DNA of 64,000 bases from Calliopum simillimum. Its lineage: Eukaryota > Arthropoda > Insecta > Diptera > Lauxaniidae. This document shows, piece after piece, positions 11,627-22,678 of this stretch; position 1 is the stretch's first letter, and the number at the start of each line of letters is the position of its first letter. The notes below the pieces were generated by a model. It searched no databases. It was given only the letters and a program-made list of their open reading frames with translations, and was not told where the DNA came from. The position numbers and the translations under genes are program-made. Location: assembly GCA_951812925.1 (NCBI GenBank), contig OX638370.1:124014897-124078896 (forward strand). Reading direction: 5' to 3'.

Positions 11627-12267
11627 TCTATATATATAAAAATGAAATGGTGTCCGTATGTAGCTTATGAACGCGGAAACTACACGGCCGATTTATATAA
11701 TTTTTTTTAAAATTGTTTGTTGTGGTCTGTAGAAGGTTATTAAGGGGATGAGATGCCACTGAAGGGAACGGGGGTTGCACCCCCCATACTAAAAAAATAC
11801 AAAAAATGCTATATCTTTAGAGTTATACAAGCTATGATTATGAAAATTGGTGAACTTATGCATAATATATGTACCATTCACCATACAAAATTTGAGGGGG
11901 ATTGAACTAGGGGATGTTGCACCCCTCATATGAAAAAACACACAAAATGCTATATCAGTGTTCTTATATCAGTTATCATTATGAAACTTGGTACATGGAT
12001 GTTTATTGCGTCTACTATTCAGCATGCAAAGCTTAAAAGGAATTGAACGAAAGGGATTTGCACCCCCCGTACAGTAAAAATACTCAAAATGCTATATTTC
12101 TACGCCTATAGTAGCTATCATTATAAAAGTTGGTACGTAAATATATATTTTATTCACCTTGAAAAACCTGAAGGGTTGGAAGAGAAGGATGACGGAGATA
12201 GATGGGACTTGGAACATATGCAAAGGGCATCGGGAACGGGGAACAAAGTCGCTTCAGGGCCAGCTAG
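11627..12267 (+). mobile_element. Non-autonomous Helitron
   Basis: It starts TCTATATATATAAAAATGAA after an A and ends GGGCCAGCTAG before a T, matching the Helitron rule of 5'-TC, 3'-CTAG and insertion between A and T. The GCTTCAGGGCCAGC stretch before the CTAG can form the short subterminal hairpin. Inside are about three 135-bp direct repeats, each with GGGG.TTGCACCCCC, a CAAAATGCTATAT block and TATCATTATGAAA.TTGGTA. No Rep/helicase is encoded. Confidence 0.88.
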
Positions 12268-12499
12268 TAAATGTTAAAAAAAAATATCAAATAAATTGAT
12301 AAGAAAGTCAGCAGTTCGAGTGCCTATTAACACATCCTGAACTGGAAAATACACTTTTGATGAAAAACCATTGTTTATCAGAATTAATAAGATATTCTTT
12401 TTGGAAAATAATAGCCGAATGTGCTAAAGACTTCGGAATTTATCTACATTGGTATAAGTTGTTGTTGCCCTTACCAGTAGGAGAGAAAGCAGTCAAATA

Positions 12500-12900
12500 G
12501 GCATGATATTAGGCCGTTTTTGAGTGGCAGTAGGCCTGCTGTCTTCCCATCTTTCTCACTTTCTGTTTTACACATGATGTCCTTGGGCGCCAAGGCCTGG
12601 CAGGCAGCAAAGCAGGACTTCTACGATTGCTTCTAATTCGTTAATATCGACATGTCCTATATTGGATGTCATTGATAGCTACTTTATCATAGAAATCCAA
12701 AATGATGTACCAAGCAAGAGATACTTATGTAGTACTTTTATTAAATATATTGAGAGTTATAATATCTGCTATCTTCCCTTCTTTCGTTATTTTTTTTTAC
12801 ATCTGATGCCTTTGGGCACCAAGACATGACACTCCTGCTTCCACAAAGAAGGGAGCAATGAAAGCAGTGTACAATCGCTTCTAATATGAAAGGACATTAG
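12500..12900. repeat. Diverged direct repeat pair
   Basis: Blocks at about 12510-12650 and 12770-12890 share the order TCTTCCC, CTTTC..T.TTTTACA, TGATGCCTTTGGGC-like, CACCAAG, then AATCGCTTCTAAT. The origin is unknown. Confidence 0.55.
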
Positions 12901-13269
12901 TAGAGCTCGCAATGATAGTTTTGTCACTAACTATCGATAACTATCGATATGCATTACAGTGCAAACTTCACCTATTTCGACATAAAATTAAAATTATATA
13001 AGAAAAGCAAATGTTATAGGAAGTAGCTATTTGACTTTTTGTCATATTTTAAACTTTACGCACAGAATAAAAACTTGGCGCCCTTTGGCTTCACTTTGAT
13101 GTAAGTAAACAATGTTGCCAAGTTTTCAAAATCAAAAGCAGTGTAAACCAATGGTATCAGCGTTTTTAAATCACTGAGCCAAGCGCAGTTAGCGCAAAAT
13201 TTTCGCTTTTACAACAACTTCAAATTTCTCGAACTACAGAATCACAAAACCTATTTTTTGTTGTTTTTT

Positions 13270-13490
13270 TGGTGGCTCGTTTGCAACAACAACAATATTT
13301 CAATAATTTTTTAAATTTCTGAGAACTACAACACACACGAATAATGTTTGTTGTTTTTTTTATGCGAAACAACAAAAACAATTTTTCATAAATATTTTAA
13401 TTCTGCGAATTTTGACAAGCTCAAGCTCAAGCTTGTAGTTCTCAGAAATTTAAAAAATTATTGAAATATTCATGTTTTTGTAGGCGAGCC
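13270..13490. repeat. Short inverted repeat
   Basis: GGCTCGTTTGC with TTTAAATTTCTGAGAACTAC pairs with GTAGTTCTCAGAAATTTAAA and GGCGAGCC. It is a hairpin within the hAT-type element, rich in TTGTTG/CAACAA. Confidence 0.6.
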
Positions 13491-13527
13491 AAAATTGGTT
13501 CACTTTCGTTCTATGCTGACACCCTTG

Positions 13528-16132
13528 GTGTACACACTATCAAAATTTGTCAATTTTAATTTGATGAATTCGAATTTGTTTGGCATCACTAATTTTGAGT
13601 TTTGAGTGTACACACCATCAAATCACTCTTCAAAATTCAGTTTTGCTTTGTTCGCCGATGAGGTAACATCGCAATAGCAGATGAATTCTGGCGATGAAAA
13701 TTGAAGCGTCGATGAAAAACAAGGAAACTATTAAAATGTAGTGGAAATACCATAAATCTTCTCTTCTTATACGAGCTAAAATTGTATGTTTATTTATATA
13801 TTTATATATTTATAAATATATATGTGCCCAAATTTTTCTCGAGAACGGATGCAGCGATTTTAATGAAACTTGAAATAGTGTTAGATATTAGCATACAATG
13901 AAGAATGAGCTAGATTTGAACTTTGTAAATGCTCACCAGGGGGCGTGGCGCTGCCCTAAATTTTTAAATTGATTTAGTCATAATTCGCAAACTATACAAG
14001 ATATTTAAATGAAATTTGGTGAGCGGGTACGGCTTGATAGTACCTTGGAACAGACAAAAAGTTGGCGGGATCGAAGAAGTGCCACGCCCACTTTTCAGCC
14101 CTTGAATATTTTGATTCAATATTACCCGAAAACGACTCCAACAATTTTAATGAAAATTTAGGAGATGTTACCTCTGTAAACAAGGATTAATATGTAATAC
14201 ACCGTTATATTGGGAAAACTCGTTGAAGGGCGTGGCACCGCCCACAAAAATATAAAACGGTTTAAAAAGAAAACTAATAAAGCAAACATTCTGAATTTAA
14301 CTGTGAGGAGCCTAATTGCTATAAGGCATCTCTGATCTTGAAGTGGGCGAAATATCGCAGTTGCGCGTGGAACCTCCCATACAAGCAAAATACGTAAAAT
14401 GCTTTATCTCGCAAATGTTACAAGATATTTTGATGAAATTTGGAATGTAGGTACTGCTTATAAATGCCTTTTAATAATCGAAAAGTGAGCGGTATCGAAG
14501 AAGTGCCACGCCCCCCTTTTAACCATTGAAAATTTTAATTCAATATTACTCGAAAACGACTCCAACAATTTTAATGATAATGTAGGAGATGTTAACACTC
14601 CATCAAGGATTAATATGTGATATAACATTATATTAAAAAAATACGTTGAGGGGCGTGGCACCGCCAACAAAAAATATAATACGCTATAAAAAGAAAACTA
14701 CTAAAGCAATCTTTCTGAATTTAACTGCAAGGAGTCTACTTGCTATTAGCAGCTATGACCTGAAAGTGGACAAAATATCGCCGGTGTACGTGGAACCTCC
14801 CATACAAGTAAAACAAATTAAAAGCTATTTCTCACAAATAGTACAACATATTTTGATGAAATTTGGTGTGCGGATCTGTATCATGAGTATCTAAAACATA
14901 ACAAAAAATAGGCTTGAGTATCTAAAGCATAACGAAAAATAGGCTTTGTTCAATAATTGCCACGCCCACTTTTTATCAAAATAAAAATTTTGGTTAATAA
15001 CTCAGGCACAAAAAAAAAAAAAAAAAATGGAATTAACTTTTTAATTCTTATATGCAGCCTTATGTACTTTTTGACGCTGAATCCGTCTCCATTGCAGAAC
15101 TTTCATCACACCTGCAGGATTTTGAAATATCCATGCTTGAATTTGAAGAAAACGCTGTACAGCATAACTACAAGAAAAGGTAAAATTCTTTTCATTAATA
15201 GCATCGAATAGCCACAATCTTCCTTATCAAAATATCCTTTCGGATTTTTACAATAGGACTCTTATTTTCCGAGTTATGATCCTTTGAAGATAAGATATTT
15301 CAGCCCCCATACAAAAGACGAAATATTTTGGGTTTGTGGCATATCCCATTAATTTATTTTAGGGCATTCTATTTCACCAAAAAAAATTAGAGTTTTTGAT
15401 ATTTTTCTATACCATTCGTTATTTTCTGAGTTTTTTCTTATTATTGTTCCCATCGGTTTATTTATCATTTTGAAAGCATGACCATTAGAGGTGAAAAGGT
15501 ACAAGTTTCATAACAAAAAATAGCTATGAATAAAAACATCGACTAAAAAAATAAAATCAGATTGTTGACCGAGCAGGGATCGGTCTCCAGGTACTTAAAT
15601 CTTATTTGCAGAAATAAATTATTCCATCCATTGAAAAAACAATTAAAAATTATTTTGTTACTATTTTACGAAAGAAATATACTTTTGTACATAAAATCCT
15701 TCAGTAGGTGCATCTAAAATTACACATGTACAAGCAAATCGGCTAGGAAGTTATTTAATAATTAAATTAAATTATTTAAGCTTTCTTTCAACCACAACCT
15801 TACTTAAAATAATGAAAACAACCTTTATAATATAAGAAAAATATCATACTCCTCTTTACTTTCATCATCTTGTTTTGAAATGAAAATACCCATACAGAAA
15901 AATGTATTTGCATTCACATTTTCAAATAACGCATCAAATCACTCGTCAAATCAACGAAAAATCAAAAATTTTTGATTTTCTTCAAAGTTTTTGACAAATT
16001 TTTTGAAGAAGCGTTCTCACTTTCAAAAACTCATCAAATCCATACAAATTTTTTTTGACGGCAAAATTGGTGATGCCAAACAAATTCGAACTCATCAAAA
16101 AAATTTTTGTAATTTTATAGTCTGTACACCCC
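13528..16132. mobile_element. Inverted-repeat element with GGTGTACA ends, nested
   Basis: The left arm from 13528 (GGTGTACACACTAT, then GAATTCGAATTTGTTTGGCA) pairs with the right arm ending near 16132 (TGCCAAACAAATTCGAACTC, then CTGTACACC). It encloses the Helitron-like repeat at 13757. A target duplication could not be fixed. Confidence 0.6.
13757..15596. mobile_element. Helitron-like repeat, copy 1
   Basis: Begins TCTTCTCTTCTTATACGAGC after an A and ends after the hairpin GACCGAGCAGGGATCGGTC at CAGGTACTT. The copy at 56495-58060 has the same ends. It is built of repeated blocks with GAAGTGCCACGCCC, GGCGTGGCACCGCCCAC, CGAAAACGACTCCAACAATT and GATGAAATTTGGT, the layout common in insect Helitron derivatives. 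The 3' end does not show CTAG, so a Helentron-type or truncated end is possible. Confidence 0.6.
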
Positions 16133-16257
16133 AAAACGCATTTGAAGAAATGACAATTCTGGGATGAAAAAATAATATAAATAATTACTATCGATAGTCA
16201 CGATAGTGCGAGAACATCGATGGTATCGATAGTGCCGTCGATAGTTTGCGAGCTCTG

Positions 16258-16667
16258 GACAATAGTATGTTTATATAATCTATAGTAATGAAAGAGTCAG
16301 GCATTCTAATAGGCCTGTCCTTAGAAGGCATCCGAGAATGTTTAAAGATCTTAAAGAAGGCAAAAAAGAAGGCCTGATTATAAACACGCATTCAACATTC
16401 TCCGACTGGGTTAGTTCGAATCTCAGTATGGATGGTTTTTCTTTTCCAATTATAGTTTAAAATTAAAATCATTTTTAATTTTTTTTTTCTACTACCTTAC
16501 TTACTCCAAAATAGCTTAAAATTAAAACTTTTTTGGCATTGTTCTATAGAAGATACTTGCAAAAAATTTTACGTTGCGTTAATCACGCAACTGAGCATTC
16601 AGAAACTCAGCTCTTCAGGAAAATGAGCAAATATATATGTAAGCATTTGTAATTGAATTTAAGCTAG
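16258..16667. other. Non-coding, nothing firm
   Basis: A B-box-like GTTAGTTCGAATCTC occurs near 16410, but no A box was found upstream. Confidence 0.35.
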
Positions 16668-17313
16668 TAAGGGTGTAACCTTTGGCCTGGCCAAATATTA
16701 AATACCCTACGCTGGAGTATTTTCAAAATTTTGCCGATATGGAAGGTGCCACGCCCTCTTGTCCTAGTTCACCCAGTTTTTGGTCAGAGCTTGCATTTAT
16801 AGTTCTTAAAGTCTGGGTAAAATTTAGTTCGATTACCTTGAAAAACGCTTTCAGTAAAGCGTTATGAAGCTTTTGCTTATATGGGATGTGCCAATCTTCT
16901 TGTCCGAGTTCATCTAGTTTAAGTTCAATCCGTACATTTATTGTTCTTAGTATTTGGGTGAAATTTAGTTGGGTTATCTCACCCTCTTGTTCAAATTTTC
17001 CCAGTTTTTGCTTAGAGTTTGCACTTATAATTCGTAGTATTTATGTGTATTTTGGTTGCATTGTCGTGAAAAATACTCCTAAAGTTACATTTTGAATATA
17101 TTTTTTGTATGGGCAGTAGGCGTGTCCGTTGACCGATTTTTCAATCCCACTAGCTAACTCTGACGACGGAGGCAGAGTACCAAATTTCATTGAATGATCT
17201 TGTTCAGTTTTCCCAAAAAATGTATTTGCACGCACAGCCACCCACCTAGCTAGCCAGACAGACGGACATGGCTATATCGACTCAAGAAGTGACGTCGATC
17301 AAGAATATATGTA
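16668..17313. repeat. Helitron-type interspersed repeat, left part
   Basis: Starts near GTAACCTTTGGCCTGGCC and holds repeated units TGCCACGCCCTCTTGTC..., AGTTTTTG.TCAGAGCTTGCA and TCTGGGT.AAATTTAGTT. It ends with ACAGACGGACATGGCTATAT, CGACTCAAGAAGTGAC and GATCAAGAATATATG. The same family occurs at 30944-31443, inverted at 34180-34520, and in part at 38985-39330. It is interrupted at its AATATAT(A) stretch by the pogo-like element. Confidence 0.65.
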
Positions 17314-18563
17314 GGGGAAAGTGGGGTAAAGTGGGAAACTTTTTTTCGAAGCTCCATAAAATGAACAAAACTTCTTATTTTTTCGTGTTTCAACTTCCTA
17401 TAATAATGAAAATTAATGAGCTATATTTTTGCCGAAGAAACGAACCGAAAATATGGATTTTCTGTTGAGTATGACGCTTTGAACGAGGATGCCCAAAATG
17501 GCAAAAATTAAAAATCGTGGGGTAAAGTGGGAAACTTTCAAAACTCATAAAAACTAATACAAATGTTGGAAAAAAGTTCTAATATTTTTATTGTAAGTCA
17601 AAAAAGGTTCAAGGAGCACACCCATAGAAGTAAATATGAAAAGAAATAATGTTTTTGTTGGAAAAAAATATATGAAAAAATATGTTTAAAAAAATTTGTG
17701 AAATAGTAGCTTATTCGTCGTTCTCTGATGAAACATCAAAGTCCGAGTCACAGTGTTAGTAATAAAAGAAGCTTGTAGTGAGATTAACGCATTTCAAGTG
17801 CAATGGGCGTTGAAAATCCTTTAGGTTGCATTTGATGGTGTTGTGTCTGGTCATGATTTCGGGCATGAGTTCCATGCAAATGGTGCAAAAATCACGATCT
17901 TCATCTGAGCTAGAGCTTCTTTGTTTCTTCTTTGACGCTTTCTTTGCTGGTGGTTCTTTTTTGCTCCTGGCACTCTATTTTTTGTGATTCGTTTCCCTCT
18001 TTCTTCCGTTTATTTGCTAAACTTTTTTCTCAGCTGCTTTTTGCAACTCGCTTAGCTTTTTCGGAGTGTTTACTCACAATATAAATGTACAACACTTATT
18101 TGGATCATGAAATAGTATAAAACGTTGACAAGTGGGGACTAGCAATCGTCAAATAACATTTCCCACTTTACCCCATAAAGAATTTCCCACTTTACCCCGA
18201 TACCACATTTTGCAAAAAATGTGAGCTTCATTCTTTCACTCTATGAATTACACGGAATCCTTTTGCGTTATCAAAATTAAGACTACAAAGAATATTTTTG
18301 TGTACTTATAATGGGTTTATCTCCAGAAACAGTAAAAATATCGATGCTTAAAAATTTCAAAATTAAATTTCAAAATCACTTAAAAACTTTGCATGATTCC
18401 AGAGATCACAAAAATACGTATGCACGCATCGCTATACCATAAAGATTTGCTTCCGGTCATTGCAAGTACATGTCAGAAGCGCATGACAGCTAAACTTTGC
18501 TAATTTGCCCGAAAATGGGCATTTCCCACTTTACCCCACTTCCCACTTTACCCCACTTTCCCC
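17314..18563. mobile_element. pogo-like non-autonomous element, TA target site
   Basis: Termini are GGGGAAAGTGGGGTAAAGTG on the left and the complement CCCACTTTACCCCACTTTCC(CC) on the right, with TA on both sides (17312-17313 and 18564-18565). The motif GGGGTAAAGTGGGAAAC is repeated subterminally (17519-17535; right side 18165-18200 and 18523-18548). It encodes only the 3' end of a transposase, on the minus strand. Confidence 0.85.
17711..18060 (-). pseudogene. pogo-like transposase C-terminal remnant
   Basis: The minus strand reads a basic stretch KEPPAKKASKKKQR, then SSSSDEDRDFCTICMELMPE, a Cys/His knuckle region (TIKCN...LHLKCVN), then a stop and HCDSDFDVSSENDE followed by the final TAA at 17713-17711. 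A Lys-rich linker plus a Cys-rich zinc-knuckle tail ending in an acidic stretch is typical of insect pogo/Tigger-type transposases. The DDE domain and helix-turn-helix regions are missing and the internal TAA breaks the knuckle. It fits the TA target duplication of the host element. Confidence 0.65.
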
Positions 18564-18649
18564 TACTTTTCTATATCTGCCACGCCTATTTCTGTGAGTT
18601 ACAAACGGAAGGACAAAGAGAATATACCCTGGGTGTAGGGCATAGCCGC

Positions 18650-19135
18650 CCACGCGTGCCATCGCAAAGTGCCATTATTTGAAAATCAATTGATCTCACG
18701 TGCCACTGCAAAATTTAATTATTGAAAATGAAAACCGCACACACAAGTAACGGTATATGCGAAATTTTGAAGAATTGCGATCGACCACCAGCAACAACAT
18801 ATGCGTAAATTTTGTTGTTGTTTTTTGCGACCGCACAAGACTGTGTTTTGTTGTTGTTTTTTCGTCCACACAGGACTGTGTGTTTGGTTGTTGCAACAAA
18901 ACGCAAGGGTTCCTATCGAAAAGAAAAAAACAACAACACACAATGGCAACAACAAATTTGATCATTTTATGAACTTTCAGGATTTTTTAGATTTGCGAAA
19001 AAAAAACACTCGCACAAGTAACTGTTAGTTTAAAAATCTTTGCAGGTTGTTGTTTTCAATAATTTTAAAAAATTTATGTTTTCTTTTTTATTAATTTTAC
19101 ATGGGGGCCACGACTTTTTATGCGAGTGCCAAATT
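18650..19135. repeat. GTGCCA repeat with TTGTTGTTTTT tracts
   Basis: GTGCCATCGCAAAGTGCCAT and CACGTGCCACTGCAAAATTT are imperfect direct repeats on the left; GCGAGTGCCAAATTT near 19118 may be the other end. Inside, a block with CGACCGCACAAGACTGTGTT, a diverged direct copy (CGTCCACACAGGACTGTGTG) and TTGTTGTTTTTT occur. The class is unknown. Confidence 0.45.
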
Positions 19136-19140
19136 TTTTT

Positions 19141-20639
19141 AATTTTACTCTAGACGGGCAGCTATGGTGTAGGGTATAAAAATGAATGTATGTTTGCGAA
19201 TATTTTATACTCTACAGATCGTATGATTAACATAAAATCTTTCAACGATTACAATTACTCATTCGCAATGTTGGATAAAGTCGGTCAACTGTGTCGCAAA
19301 TTCAATTATATGAATGCAACTCTTCCATTTCAAAAACCAATTTTAAGAATAAGTTAACAAAAAGAAAAAAATTAATTAGAAAAGTGGAAAGGAGAATAAA
19401 GCAAAAGACAAAAAACTAAACACATTTGAAATTGCAATTTGCATTAATGGCGATTCTAAGACACCCACCCTCTAAGCTCGTATACATGCACACAAATGAA
19501 ACAAAGTGGTAAATAAAGACAACTAAACGCTTTGACCTATACAAATACTAACAAACAAGTAGATTAGACTGCATCAAAAATTTTTTTTTAACAAAACAGC
19601 TGCGTTCTTCAAAACACCCAACCTTATTCCTTTTGAGCATAATAACAATTCAGCATAATTTTGATTTCCTAATACAAGGGTATTCAACGGGCTTAAAGTT
19701 CGTAATACGCCATCCCCATATTAGTAGGGGAAGGGTACCGGGTGTTGGCACCGTTTTGTTTTCGACTCATAACTTTTGACCAAATGTATATTATGCAGTC
19801 AATGGAAAGCTAAAGACCTTAGCTAAGTATTGGTGAAGAAAGTTAAGTGATTTCGTCAGTTGGAAAAATTATATCAAAAAAATAGTGAAGTGATAATTTT
19901 TTGACAAAAAAAAATTTTGGTCCGGTTGTGGGCACCCTTAGAAAATCGGCTAAAAATGGGAAAATATGAAATTAAACGCAAATATACAGAAAAATCGGTC
20001 ATAAAGATGTCCAAAAAAATTCCAGCCACATAGAAAAATTTTTTGTAATGCCTATATCAAAATTACAAGAGTCACAGCATTGTTTTTTGAGTAATGAAAG
20101 CCGCAATACTTACGCTCTATCCAAACTTATAGGTTTTCTATATATTTGGGAAGCGAACTTCAAGACCTTTGGGTATTCGATACCCTTTGGAAAAGGTTTT
20201 GTTGAAATAATATTCGGCACAAACTTATGTGGTGGTTTTCATTCTAAGCAAATATGAACCACTCTACATAGCAGACTTTCCACGTCAATGGAAGAAGGTT
20301 AAATGAAGAACAAAGCGAGGAACGCTTACTACAAAAAGAGAAAGAAAGGTTTTCTAAGCGCAATAGAAAACGAGGACACAATGAAGACAAAGAGTATTAA
20401 AAACATTTCAATGTGATTGTTTAAGCTAAAAAAGGAAAAAACATCGAAACCGTAAATTTTTTTTTCAATTTCTAATGGAATGTCGCGGTGTCATTCAAAT
20501 TTCCAGAACAATGAAATCGTCGTGAATGAGTGCTCAACAATTGTGGAGTGCAAAATTTAAATGTTTATTGAGTCATTCCGTTGAAAACAGCTGTGTCAGC
20601 GGCAGCAGCAGTACAACGGATACAGCTAGACTGGAGTTT
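19141..20639. other. Non-coding, nothing recognised
   Basis: No supportable gene or element ends were found. Confidence 0.4.
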
Positions 20640-21745
20640 TATTTATTCTATTCTAAGCATTTGAAAATTTAGAACTTTCGAACAATTTGTCGTATTGCTA
20701 TACAGCAAAAAGTTTGACGATAAGTAATAAACTTTAGATTTGTATTCATTCTAATTTGGTTTGAATTTTACACCCAAACTATTTGCTGGGAATGAATTCA
20801 AATCCAAAATTTATACTATATCCTCAAACTTTTTGCGCCGTTGGAAAGCTGCTGTTGCGTAGTATCCACGTCCTGGCTAATTTGAGATCTGGTTAAAAAG
20901 TTATGACCTTTTGAATGAAAACTTAAAAAAACTTTATACAAAATGCATCAGAAATTTCAACTTCATTAAAAATAAACATTGCCCAACATCAAAAAAATTT
21001 TCAGGTTTTTTTTTTAATTACCAATTAAGGGTATTTTGTCCTTTTTCACAGTTTTCTTTAATTTTATCCAAAACTGTACAAGATATGCCATAATATTCGA
21101 CAAGAAAATGATCATTGGAGTATGCTGAAGTTATGTTCGGAAGACATCATGAACGAGAAATCAAGATTTCATATAAAAATTTAAGTTTTTAACCCAAAAA
21201 TAAGTTTTCTCTATAGTACTTTTGCAGTTTTTTCTACTAATTAATGGTAATAGAAAGCACTACACTAGAACTCATCCAAGAAAAAAAAAATTGTTTGTTG
21301 AAGTTTGTCTTACATATTTTTTCACCCAACATTTCTCACTTGCTTTTATTCAAAATGTCATAACTCAAGATACGGCTATTTTGAAGAACAGACCTGCGTT
21401 GTAAAGGCCTTTTTATGCGTTATAAAAAATTTTAAAAGTTACGATATTTTTCTCTAGCAAGATGTGATTTCTAATATACTTTGTATTAAGTTCTTGTCTG
21501 TCTTCATTGCAAAGGTCATGCCTTTGGAATAACTAGCCGTATCTGGATGAGTAAAGAAGATGAAATTTCTGATACATATTGTATAAAGTTTTTATATGTT
21601 TTCATTCAGAAGGTAACAACTTTTAAACCAGATACTTCGTTGATACTTGGCAACAACAACTTTCCAATAATGCAAAGGTCATAGCAATATAAAAAATTGT
21701 TCGGTAGTTATAAACTTTCAAAGACAATCTCGCAATAGTGAAAAA
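20640..21745. mobile_element. Inverted-repeat (palindromic) element
   Basis: The left arm (TTTAGAACTTTCGAACAATTT, CGTATTGCTAT, CTGGTTAAAAAGTTATGACC) is mirrored on the right (GGTAACAACTTTTAAACCAG, ATAGCAATATAAAAAATTGTTCGG, ATAAACTTTCAAAG). CATCAGAAATTTCA near 20945 and TGAAATTTCTGATAC near 21562 extend the pairing inwards. No coding capacity was seen. Confidence 0.6.
20707..20842. mobile_element. Short hairpin MITE (CAGCAAAAAGTTTG ends)
   Basis: AGCAAAAAGTTTGACGATAA...GATTTGTATTCATT pairs with AATGAATTCAAATC...TATCCTCAAACTTTTTGC. It interrupts the left arm of the larger palindrome. Half of a similar unit is seen at about 45156-45187. Confidence 0.6.
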
Positions 21746-22312
21746 AACTCAAAACTTCAAACGATTTTTGGACGACTCGAAATTCACCGCAGATATATAG
21801 TCCACACAAGTTTTTAACTTTGAATTAAACGTAAAATCTGAAACTGAATGAAAGCATGTGAAATTTGCTTTGGAACAAATTGATCCACTCTAATAAAGAC
21901 ATAAGAAGAAATTCTTTTTAAGAGAACAGTAAAAGTATGGAAAATAATCTACCCAGCTGCTACAAAACCAATGAATTTCATTTCTTCTTTGATATGGCTT
22001 GCAAAGTTGTGACGAGAATCATCGAGAATATTCTAATTATGCCCATCATGTATGTATTGGGGTGTCAGAAGTTAAAATATACAAAGCAGTTCCATTTTGA
22101 CTTCACTTGCTGTGATTGTTAAAGACAGTGTGAAATCATTTTAAGGGACAGCAAAATATTATGTACATTTAAATAAAAGTGAATTTAGGAATGAAAAAGG
22201 AATTTGGAATTTCAACTACACCATAGTCCAGAAAATATGAATTTAACCTAGTTTTGAGGCATAAATTTATAACAGTCAAAACTATTTGGTAGATTTTCGT
22301 AAAGGAACATAT
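21746..22312. other. Non-coding, nothing recognised
   Basis: No feature was supportable here. Confidence 0.4.
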
Positions 22313-22678
22313 TGTTGCGAAATTTCTTGTCTCTATGACGATAATTTCAGTCCCTTACAGTTTTCTGAGTTCGATCACTGGATTGTGTAGCAATTAAAAA
22401 CACTCACTTTATTTAGTTATAAAATGGTTTATTTAAATTACAATCGTTTTAGCACTTTATTTACTTTCACTGGCACTGTGTGTACAACCTTTTCGCTTTA
22501 TTGCTTAAAATCAACTGTGTTCAGCTCTCATGAACAGCTCCTTTTATACCCATATGAACGTTCTAGAATTGCATTAGCGAATCATCTGGCAACATCTCAT
22601 TGATTCCCTTTATTGACATTTTGAACTGTCAAGTATTTTTGTGAAGTTTCTTTTCATTTGTTCTTATTTTTCGCTACA
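22313..22678 (-). mobile_element. Solo LTR
   Basis: It begins TGTTGCGAAA and ends TTTCGCTACA, giving TG...CA ends that are near-inverted, and is flanked by ATAT on both sides (22309-22312 and 22679-22682). On the minus strand it carries a TATA box in GGGTATAAAAGGAGCTG, a downstream stem-like GTTCATGAGAGCTGAAC, and AATAAAG as a polyadenylation signal about 50 nt later, in the order expected of U3-R. No internal retrotransposon sequence adjoins it, so it is a recombination remnant. The family (gypsy or BEL type) cannot be set. Confidence 0.8.

Larger units (their letters stand above)
12901..16257. mobile_element. hAT-type element (AGAGCTCGCAA ends) with nested insertions
   Basis: Ends are TAGAGCTCGCAA on the left and, read inward, CAGAGCTCGCAAACTATCG on the right; both subterminal regions carry repeats of the CTATCGATA palindrome. 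The flanking 8-mers are GACATTAG (12893-12900) and GACAATAG (16258-16265), a 7-of-8 match at the hAT duplication length. Two further repeats sit inside. No transposase frame was found. Confidence 0.7.

Noticed and set aside
16395..16435. B-box-like GTTAGTTCGAATCTC suggesting another SINE
   Set aside because: No convincing A box upstream and no repeated copy in the window.
18719..18972. Overlapping frames on both strands around 18.8 kb
   Set aside because: Caused by TTGTTGTT/CAACAACA tracts in a repeat.
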